Below are positions 1 to 5,678 of a stretch of DNA of 12,943 bases, piece after piece (the stretch's first letter is position 1; each line of letters opens with the position of its first letter). A program made the translations under genes and the position numbers. The notes below the pieces were generated by a model. That model was not told the origin of the DNA. It did no database searches and saw only the letters and a program-made list of their open reading frames with translations. The stretch is from positions 1 to 12,943 of the forward strand of contig CAYFSC010000081.1 of the NCBI GenBank assembly GCA_964345695.1, written 5' to 3'. This DNA comes from CAYFSC01 sp964345695. Its GTDB lineage: Bacteria > Bacteroidota > Rhodothermia > Rhodothermales > Salinibacteraceae.

Positions 1-1
1 G

Positions 2-1081
2 ACGCTCCTCCGAGCCTTCGGCGACGACCGTGCGCCGTGGGCGTTGAGTCTGACGGGCTTGCTCGTGGCCATCCCTGTCTTTTTCGACGTGGCGCTCATT
101 CTCTTCATTCCGCTCGTGTACACCCTCTCGGAGCGCACCGGCAAGTCGCTTCTGGTCTATGCGATTCCTCTCCTGGCGGGCATCGCTGTCGCGCACAGCT
201 TCATTCCGCCGACGCCGGGGCCGGTCGCTGTCGCCGGACTGTTGGGGGCCGATCTCGGATGGGTGATCCTCTTCGGCGTGATCGCCGGGATCCCGTCGAT
301 CCTTGTGGGCGGCGTACTGTACGGACGCTACATCGGGCGGCGGATTCACCTCGACGTGCCGGAGGCGATGCGCGAGGCGTCCGAGGAGATGCCCGACGCA
401 GATACGACGATGCCATCTTTCGGACAAGCCCTGGCTGTCATCGGGCTTCCTCTGTTGCTCATTTTTGGCGGCACCGTGTCGGACGTCGCCTTTGCCGAGG
501 GCACCAGCCTGCGCGCGGTTTTCTCGTTTGTCGGCCACCCGTTCGTGGCTCTGGTGCTGGCCGTTCTGCTCGCCTTCTACGTGCTGGGCGTGCGCGGCGG
601 CTATTCGATGGACGACGTGCAAACGATTGCCACGAAAGGCCTCGAACCCGTCGGCCTCATCATTCTCGTCACCGGCGCCGGCGGTGTCCTTGGCAAGGTG
701 CTGGTCGAGACGGGCGTGGGTGACGCGCTGGCTGAAGCCATGGCCGCGTCGAACCTACCCGTGGTGCTGCTCGCGTTTTTGATCGCCGTGGTGGTGCGCG
801 TCTCGCAGGGCTCGGCCACCGTGTCGATGGTGACGGCCGCGGGCCTCGTCGCGCCGATCTTCGAGTCGGGCGACTACGCGGCGCCAGTCGTCGGCCTCAC
901 AACGATCGCCATCGCCGCAGGGGCGACGGTTCTGTCCCACGTGAACGACTCCGGGTTCTGGCTCGTCAGCCGCTACCTGGGCATGGACGAGGGCCAAACG
1001 CTGCGGGCATGGACCGTGATGGAAACGATCGTCGGTGGGGTGGGCTTCCTCGTGGTGCTGGGCCTCAGCCTATTCCTCTGA
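2..1081 (+). CDS. gntP: GntP-family gluconate/sugar-acid permease, 5'-truncated by window edge
   Basis: Inner-membrane permease of the GntP family, which imports gluconate or related sugar acids with protons. The frame is open from base 2 without a stop, so the true start lies before the window. About 359 residues are visible, against roughly 440-450 for the family, so the first helices are missing. Family landmarks: a G-I-P-V-F-F-D-V-like stretch (here A-I-P-V-F-F-D-V) near the start, then A-H-S-F-I-P-P-T-P-G-P followed by L-G-A-D-L-G, the usual pore-loop signature, and a late G-S-A-T-V-S-M-V-T-A-A motif with H-V-N-D-S-G-F-W. Many hydrophobic segments run to the C-terminus. A TTG at 44 is internal to the conserved region and is not the start. 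The gene converges on gluconokinase and overlaps its end by 12 bp, which supports gluconate as substrate. Another sugar acid remains possible. Confidence 0.9.
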   Translation, partial: TLLRAFGDDRAPWALSLTGLLVAIPVFFDVALILFIPLVYTLSERTGKSLLVYAIPLLAGIAVAHSFIPPTPGPVAVAGLLGADLGWVILFGVIAGIPSILVGGVLYGRYIGRRIHLDVPEAMREASEEMPDADTTMPSFGQALAVIGLPLLLIFGGTVSDVAFAEGTSLRAVFSFVGHPFVALVLAVLLAFYVLGVRGGYSMDDVQTIATKGLEPVGLIILVTGAGGVLGKVLVETGVGDALAEAMAASNLPVVLLAFLIAVVVRVSQGSATVSMVTAAGLVAPIFESGDYAAPVVGLTTIAIAAGATVLSHVNDSGFWLVSRYLGMDEGQTLRAWTVMETIVGGVGFLVVLGLSLFL

Positions 1082-1618
1082 GCCCGGCGCAGGAAGGGCC
1101 GGAAGCCGGGTCTGAATTTCCCGCACGATGGCCTCGGGCGACGGGTCGATCGACACCGTGAGCACCTCGTCGGCCTCGGGCGTCTCCAGCGCCTCGAACT
1201 GGCTCTGCAGCAAATCCGCGTCGAAGAAGTGGTCGGTGCGGGCCTCCATGCGCTGCCGGATGAGGGCGTACGGGCCCTTCAGGTGGACGATCTGCGCCCC
1301 GTCGTTGCCGTCGAGAAGCACCTCGCGGTAGGCCGCTTTGAGCGCCGAGCACGCGACGACGGCCGGGGCTTCGTCGTCCAGTCGCTCACGGATGAAGTCG
1401 CGAACTGCGCGAAGCCACGGCCGGCGGTCGTCGTCCGTAAGAGGCTCTCCGGCGGCCATCTTCTCGACGTTCGCCGCAGGATGGAAGTCGTCTCCGTCAA
1501 CAAACTCCCAACCGAGCGCATCGGCCAAGGCGCGGCCGACGGTCGTCTTCCCGGATCCCGACACGCCCATGAGGACGATGACGGTCGGCGATCTTGCCGG
1601 CGCAACGGAGCGTCCCAT
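1070..1618 (-). CDS. gntK: Gluconokinase (GntK type)
   Basis: Cytosolic kinase that phosphorylates gluconate with ATP to 6-phosphogluconate, feeding the pentose phosphate or Entner-Doudoroff routes. The protein is 182 aa, normal for the short GntK family. A P-loop G-V-S-G-S-G-K-T lies at residues 18-25. It is followed by the family signature D-G-D-D-F-H-P-A-A-N-V-E-K-M and G-x-P-L-T-D-D-D-R-x-P-W-L, then A-C-S-A-L-K-x-x-Y-R and a D-H-F-F lid-like stretch. ATG at 1616-1618 is chosen because it leaves the usual short N-terminal leader before the P-loop; no SD precedes it. The stop overlaps the end of the convergent permease gene. The pairing with GntP fits gluconate use, although the two are not co-transcribed. 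Confidence 0.93.
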   Translation of the reverse strand: MGRSVAPARSPTVIVLMGVSGSGKTTVGRALADALGWEFVDGDDFHPAANVEKMAAGEPLTDDDRRPWLRAVRDFIRERLDDEAPAVVACSALKAAYREVLLDGNDGAQIVHLKGPYALIRQRMEARTDHFFDADLLQSQFEALETPEADEVLTVSIDPSPEAIVREIQTRLPALPAPGSEE

Positions 1619-2070
1619 GGATGCGTTCAGCGAGAAAAAAAAGTGGACACGATATCACTTTCACTGTCCTGCCAGCACTGTTCGGGAACGACCCTGGCAG
1701 GAGCCGGGCGTCAGGAGCGGAGCTCAAAGTCTTCGACGTAGATCCGGTCGCGAGACACGCCGAGCTCTCGAAACTGTTGCGTGAGGTCGTGGGTCAGACA
1801 CCCGGGTCCACTGCAAGAAGCACCGGCCCGATGGCCACAGCCCACGCAATGTTCGACCCGAGCGTGCGTCTGGGCATCATCGCACGTCTGGACATCATGC
1901 CATATCTAAGGATCGACGACGATGCAGTCTGCGGTCAGCACGTCGCCCCCACCGCCTAATACAGGGGGTGCCGCCCCCGATCTTCTGGGGAACAGCGCCT
2001 CAATTTCCTGCGAAAGATCGGAGCGCAAGCTGCACGCAGTCAACACCCAACGTCCGACGATCAACAAGAG
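1619..2070. other. Intergenic stretch between gntK and fdxA
   Basis: 452 bp without a convincing intact gene. Part of it (1711-1905) reads as a reductase remnant and is listed separately. The rest holds two weak inverted repeats downstream of fdxA on the minus strand. One is a 5-bp G/C hairpin at 1964-1978. The other is an 8-bp pair, CCGATCTT at 1977-1984 and AAGATCGG at 2014-2021. Neither is followed by a T-run, so a terminator role is only possible. A purine-rich A-tract at 1634-1642 lies just upstream of gntK, where its promoter should be, but no clear promoter hexamers could be assigned. Confidence 0.5.
1711..1905 (-). pseudogene. C-terminal remnant of an FNR-type (ferredoxin/flavin) reductase
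   Basis: This minus-strand frame between a TAG (1906-1908) and a TGA (1711-1713) encodes 64 residues with no ATG. Its last 34 residues look like the end of a ferredoxin-NADP-reductase-type NAD-binding domain: C-S-G-P-G-C-L-T-H-D-L, then F-R-E-L-G-V-S-R-D-R-I-Y-V-E-D-F near the stop. In that superfamily a C-G-P motif precedes the last helix, and an acidic-x-F (E-x-F) near the C-terminus closes the flavin site. The first 30 residues (rich in Cys and His) match nothing I recognise, and no FAD-binding half is seen upstream. I infer a decayed or truncated gene. Its position behind a ferredoxin gene on the same strand is suggestive. The match is by eye, so confidence is limited. Confidence 0.4.
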
Positions 2071-2415
2071 CTAGACATCCCACGTCAGAATATCTTCTTC
2101 AGACTTCTCTTTGTCTTCCCACTCTTCAGCATCTTCCGGCGGTTCCTTCATCTCCGTGATATTGTAGCCGAGCTCGCGCCACTGATTGGACAGGTACTCG
2201 TTCCATTGGGCGTAGTGCTCCCATTTTTCGGGCACCTCGTCGTCCGGGTAGATCGCCTCCACCGGACAGACCGGCACGCAGGCATTGCAGTCGATGCACT
2301 CGTCAGGCTGAATGGCGAGGAAGTTGGGGCCTTCATAGAAGCAGTCCACCGGGCAGACCTCGACGCAATCGGTGTACTTGCAGTTGATGCAGGGCTCGGT
2401 GACGATGTACGGCAT
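2071..2415 (-). CDS. fdxA: 7Fe ferredoxin ([3Fe-4S][4Fe-4S]), Azotobacter FdI type
   Basis: Small cytosolic electron carrier of 114 aa. The N-terminal half closely matches Azotobacter ferredoxin I: C9-x2-C12-x4-C17-x3-C21-P-V-D-C25, then C40-x2-C43-x2-C46-x3-C50-P. By family knowledge, C9, C17 and C50 should bind the [3Fe-4S] cluster and C21, C40, C43 and C46 the [4Fe-4S] cluster. C12 and C25 correspond to the two free cysteines. The long C-terminal extension with W-x2-L-G-Y-N-I-T-E-x-K is also typical, and it ends in an acidic tail. The start is the ATG at 2413-2415 (M-P-Y-I-V-T-E-P), because the family begins about eight residues before the first cysteine. An ATG 33 bp upstream would add an unusual leader. 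No partner enzyme is adjacent except a possible reductase remnant downstream. Confidence 0.96.
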   Translation of the reverse strand: MPYIVTEPCINCKYTDCVEVCPVDCFYEGPNFLAIQPDECIDCNACVPVCPVEAIYPDDEVPEKWEHYAQWNEYLSNQWRELGYNITEMKEPPEDAEEWEDKEKSEEDILTWDV

Positions 2416-2605
2416 AGGGGACAGAAAACAAGCAAGAACGACGTGCACACAACGGGCCGCCGACCTCCGAACAGCCCGCTTTATTCGGTAGTGTGATAGC
2501 CTGCATATTTTCTGCGGTTCCAGACCGTACGGATCTGTGTCGCGACTGTCACGCCTTGCTTCGGGGACGCTCAGCGCTTGCTCAGCGGCCTATATCTCCC
2601 CTCGC

Positions 2606-3637
<1,032 letters not shown>

Positions 3638-3718
3638 GTCTGCGAGGCCTGTGTGAACAAACCAGCGGGAACCCGCGGGACGGGCGGTTGCGGAGTTTCA
3701 AGTCGATCTGCGCCCATG

Positions 3719-3773
3719 GGTTCCTGTGCAAACGATGTGTGCATCACACAAAAGATGTGTGCATCACACAAAA
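3719..3773. repeat. 55-bp repeat, left copy, containing two tandem 20-bp dyad units
   Basis: The copy begins GGTTCCTGTGCAAAC and continues with two exact 20-bp units (3734-3753 and 3754-3773). Each unit contains TGTGTG-CAT-CACACA, a perfect 6-bp inverted repeat with a 3-bp centre, followed by AAAA (the last A of unit 2 is lost at the gap edge). The centres are 20 bp apart, close to two helical turns, so two bound proteins would sit on nearly the same face. The copy ends exactly at the N block and is identical to 3874-3928. Lying 82-136 bp upstream of the ruvB start, it could be an operator pair, but that is inference. Confidence 0.85.
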
Positions 3774-3873
3774 NNNNNNNNNNNNNNNNNNNNNNNNNNN
3801 NNNNNNNNNNNNNNNNNNNNNNNNNNNNNNNNNNNNNNNNNNNNNNNNNNNNNNNNNNNNNNNNNNNNNNNNN
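3774..3873. other. Assembly gap (100 N)
   Basis: Exactly 100 N, the conventional filler for a scaffold gap of unknown size. Both flanks are the same 55-bp sequence, so the gap is probably caused by this repeat, and its true length could be zero or negative (overlapping contig ends). Confidence 0.98.
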
Positions 3874-3928
3874 GGTTCCTGTGCAAACGATGTGTGCATC
3901 ACACAAAAGATGTGTGCATCACACAAAA
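3874..3928. repeat. 55-bp repeat, right copy
   Basis: Base-for-base identical to 3719-3773, with the two 20-bp units at 3889-3908 and 3909-3928. It begins immediately after the N block. Its A-rich right end runs into the A-tract of the rpsU terminator (a T-tract on the minus strand), so the terminator tail and the outermost dyad are fused. Confidence 0.85.
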
Positions 3929-3955
3929 AGGGACTGCCCGCAAGCGAGCAGTCCC
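3925..3955 (-). terminator. Intrinsic terminator of rpsU
   Basis: Read on the minus strand, GGGACTGC (complement of 3948-3955) pairs perfectly over 8 bp with GCAGTCCC (complement of 3930-3937) around a 10-nt loop, and is followed by TTTTT (3925-3929). It lies about 90 bp beyond the rpsU stop and points the right way to end rpsU transcription before ruvB. Confidence 0.85.
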
Positions 3956-4043
3956 CTCAGAGTCCAGAGCCGGTGCGGATGCAGCGGGACGCGTCCAATC
4001 GCTGCACTTGACCGGGAATGGAGTGCGTGTGGAAGACGACAGG

Positions 4044-4256
4044 CTACTTCCGCTTCCGGTTGTCTCCGCGCTTCCGCCGGCGATGGCGACGGCGGCGCGC
4101 CTTTTTCTTCTCCAGCCGCTTCTCTTCCGACGGCTTCATATACGCCATGTTCTGCCGGTATTCCCGGAGTACACGGCTCCGATTCACCTGACGGCGGAAG
4201 CGTTTGAGTGCGCGATCAATGGATTCGTTGCCTCGAACTTTGACACCAACAGCCAA
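4044..4256 (-). CDS. rpsU: 30S ribosomal protein bS21
   Basis: Small-subunit protein that sits near the 3' end of 16S rRNA and the anti-SD. The protein is 70 aa, basic, and begins A-V-G-V-K-V-R-G-N-E-S-I-D-R-A-L-K-R-F after the initiator, the classic bS21 start, then V-L-R-E-Y-R and M-K-P-S-E-x-K-R. The Arg/Lys-rich tail is typical. No ATG exists at the expected position. The start is TTG at 4254-4256, nine bases after a perfect AGGAGG within AAGGAGGGG. This is the only strong SD in the window. In Bacteroidota bS21 is known to help sequester the anti-SD and rpsU is known to keep a strong SD, so autoregulation of translation is likely. The gene is divergent from rdgB and followed by its own terminator. 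Confidence 0.96.
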   Translation of the reverse strand: MAVGVKVRGNESIDRALKRFRRQVNRSRVLREYRQNMAYMKPSEEKRLEKKKARRRRHRRRKRGDNRKRK

Positions 4257-4263
4257 AATAGAT

Positions 4264-4272
4264 CCCCTCCTT
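4264..4272 (-). promoter_or_regulatory. Strong Shine-Dalgarno of rpsU
   Basis: AAGGAGGGG on the minus strand, with AGGAGG at 4266-4271 and a 9-nt spacer to the TTG start. It decides the start codon. The other twelve starts visible in the window have no comparable purine-rich SD, so translation of this gene is probably controlled differently. Confidence 0.85.
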
Positions 4273-4309
4273 GAGAAAGTCTGATTCGTGTGATTAGCTT
4301 TCGGATGCA

Positions 4310-4327
4310 CACAGGGCTCTGCCTGTG
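4310..4327 (-). promoter_or_regulatory. Stem-loop in the rpsU leader / rpsU-rdgB divergent spacer
   Basis: CACAGG (4310-4315) and CCTGTG (4322-4327) form a perfect 6-bp stem with a 6-nt loop. It lies about 40 bp upstream of the rpsU SD in the 165-bp divergent spacer. It could be an mRNA leader hairpin or a protein-binding dyad. GATGCACACA (4304-4313), which overlaps it, also occurs (on the minus strand) in the dyads upstream of ruvB. Confidence 0.35.
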
Positions 4328-4421
4328 GATGAATTGCAACGAGCGCCCTGTTGCCGTGTTTCTCAACCTGTGCCGTCGGTTGCCGCGACGGACGTCTGTT
4401 GTTTTTTCTTGCATCCCACAT

Positions 4422-5030
4422 ATGAATACCCCAGACCGCCTCGTCCTTGCAACCCGCAATCCGGGAAAGGTCGATGAAATTCGCGCGTTGCTCGCTGATC
4501 TGCCCGTCACGCTCCTCCCGGCCAATGCGTTGGACGCGCCCCTGGATGTGGAGGAAGGCGCCTCCACCCTGCTGGGCAATGCACGGAAAAAGGCCGAAGC
4601 CTATTTTGCGCACACCGGCTCTCCGGCGCTTGCGGACGATACCGGATTGGAGGTGGATGCACTCGGCGGGAAGCCAGGGGTCAGAACAGCGCGGTTTGCC
4701 GGTCCCGACGCGACCGCGGTCGACAACAAACGTCACCTTTTGGAGGTCATGAAGAAGAAGAAAAATCGCCACGCTCGCTTTCGGACGGTGGTCTGCTACG
4801 TCGATGCCGCGGAAGACGTCCACACCTTCGAAGGCGTGTGCGAGGGCTCGATCACCCGCATCCCGCGGGGCGAGGGCGGATTTGGCTACGACTCGCTGTT
4901 CCTTCCGGACGGCCACGCAAAAACGTTCGCAGAAATGACGGCAAACGCGAAGAATGCCATCAGCCACCGCAAGATTGCGTTGGAGAAATTCAGCCGCTTC
5001 CTCCACACCCGGTTCGACGTCGACGACTGA
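4422..5030 (+). CDS. rdgB: RdgB/HAM1 family non-canonical purine NTP pyrophosphatase
   Basis: House-cleaning enzyme that hydrolyses dITP, ITP and XTP to monophosphate and pyrophosphate, keeping deaminated purines out of DNA and RNA. The protein is 202 aa, the normal size. Motifs: A-T-R-N-P-G-K-V-D-E-I at 10-20 (nucleotide-binding), A-D-D-T-G-L-E-V-D-A-L-G-G-K-P-G-V at 71-87 with the catalytic Asp pair, G-G-F-G-Y-D at 152-157 and S-H-R at 181-183. The start is ATG 4422; upstream codons in the same frame show no family similarity. Oddity: the usual E-N-A motif reads G-N-A (Gly52), losing a Glu that helps bind metal in homologues. It lies 64 bp upstream of dtd on the same strand, probably an operon of quality-control enzymes. 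Confidence 0.94.
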   Translation: MNTPDRLVLATRNPGKVDEIRALLADLPVTLLPANALDAPLDVEEGASTLLGNARKKAEAYFAHTGSPALADDTGLEVDALGGKPGVRTARFAGPDATAVDNKRHLLEVMKKKKNRHARFRTVVCYVDAAEDVHTFEGVCEGSITRIPRGEGGFGYDSLFLPDGHAKTFAEMTANAKNAISHRKIALEKFSRFLHTRFDVDD

Positions 5031-5061
5031 CGGCTCCCGTCTTCCGGCCCTTGTCTTCCGG

Positions 5062-5094
5062 CTCCTTCGTTCCTCTCCTCTTCTGTTTCTCCCC
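5062..5094 (+). promoter_or_regulatory. Polypyrimidine leader of dtd
   Basis: 33 nt with only two purines run directly into the dtd ATG where an SD would normally sit. A similar tract (5631-5661) precedes the next gene. This may act as an SD-independent initiation signal, but the role is inferred. Confidence 0.35.
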
Positions 5095-5535
5095 ATGGTT
5101 GCCCTCGTACAACGCGTCTCGGAAGCCTCCGTCGACATCGACGGCGAAACGGTCGGGGCCATCGGTCCGGGCCTGCTCATCCTCCTCGGCGTGCATGTTG
5201 ACGACGATGAAACGCAGAGCACCGAGCTTGCGTCGAAGTGCGCATCGCTTCGCATCTTCCCGGATGTCGAGGGCCGCATGGACGAGTCGGTGCGCGACGT
5301 GGGCGGCGAAGTGCTGGTCGTTCCGCAATTCACGCTGTACGGCGATACCTCCCGCGGCAACCGTCCGTCGTTCACTGACGCCGCGTCCCCCGACGTCGCT
5401 GAGGCGCTCTACGAGCACTTCGTCGAGGCCCTCGAAGGGGAACTCAGCCGCACGGTGCCCACCGGCGAGTTCGGTGCCATGATGGACGTTCATCTGACCA
5501 ACGACGGTCCGGTTACACTGTGGGTGGAGCGGTGA
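5095..5535 (+). CDS. dtd: D-aminoacyl-tRNA deacylase (DTD)
   Basis: Cytosolic homodimeric editing factor that removes D-amino acids (and glycine from mischarged tRNAs) from tRNA. The protein is 146 aa, the family norm. It starts M-V-A-L-V-Q-R-V-S-E-A-S-V, the standard beginning. It carries Q-F-T-L-Y-G-D-T at 78-85, with Thr80 at the position studied in E. coli, then R-P-S-F-T-x-A-A at 90-97. The Gly-cisPro motif N-D-G-P-V-T at 136-141 gives chiral selectivity. The residue before Q-F-T is Pro77 instead of the usual Ser, a visible deviation. ATG 5095 is chosen because it begins the conserved beta strand; earlier in-frame codons are not family-like. It follows rdgB by 64 bp. Confidence 0.96.
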   Translation: MVALVQRVSEASVDIDGETVGAIGPGLLILLGVHVDDDETQSTELASKCASLRIFPDVEGRMDESVRDVGGEVLVVPQFTLYGDTSRGNRPSFTDAASPDVAEALYEHFVEALEGELSRTVPTGEFGAMMDVHLTNDGPVTLWVER

Positions 5536-5630
5536 GGCCGGCGCCTGGAGGGTGGCGTCTGGAGCGTCCCAATTCGCGTTCCGAGTTCCCCACTTGGAAT
5601 TTGCCGGTCCCATTGACGGCCGCTCGATGT

Positions 5631-5661
5631 CCCCCGTTCCTTCGTTTCCTCTTCTCTTTTC
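5631..5661 (+). promoter_or_regulatory. Polypyrimidine tract upstream of the amidohydrolase gene
   Basis: 31 nt with two purines, sharing CCTTCGTT and CTCT-rich runs with the dtd leader. It ends 17 nt before the ATG at 5679. No SD is seen. Confidence 0.3.
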
Positions 5662-5678
5662 AACGTACCCTGCACGCC

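Larger units (their letters stand above)
3638..4043. other. Intergenic region between rpsU and ruvB
   Basis: 406 bp (100 of them N) with no gene. From the rpsU side on the minus strand it holds an intrinsic terminator (3925-3955), two near-palindromic 20-bp units (3889-3928), the assembly gap, and a second copy of the same 55 bp. About 80 bp of leader then run to the ruvB start. Nothing recognisable was found in 3957-4043 or 3638-3718. The ruvB promoter should lie in this interval, but I cannot place its hexamers. Frames that stay open across the repeat and the Ns are artefacts. Confidence 0.7.

Noticed and set aside
1594..1959. Plus-strand open frame in the gntK-fdxA spacer
   Set aside because: Its sequence shows no family features, it begins inside gntK on the opposite strand, and the opposite strand gives a better reading (reductase remnant).
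1711..2073. Continuous frame from fdxA through two TAG codons to TGA, as possible amber readthrough
   Set aside because: In GC-rich DNA such stop-poor frames are common. The segment between the TAGs (1909-2070) resembles nothing, and no pyrrolysine context is visible.
3734..3928. CRISPR array
   Set aside because: The 20-bp units are directly adjacent with no spacers, and there are only two per copy. No cas gene is near.
4257..5375. Minus-strand 443-residue frame ending in bS21, as a fusion protein
   Set aside because: The upstream part is antisense to rdgB and dtd. The perfect SD and TTG at 4254-4272 mark the real start of rpsU.
5520..5678. N-terminal extension of the amidohydrolase to 5520
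   Set aside because: It overlaps dtd and would bury the clear signal peptide that begins at 5679.
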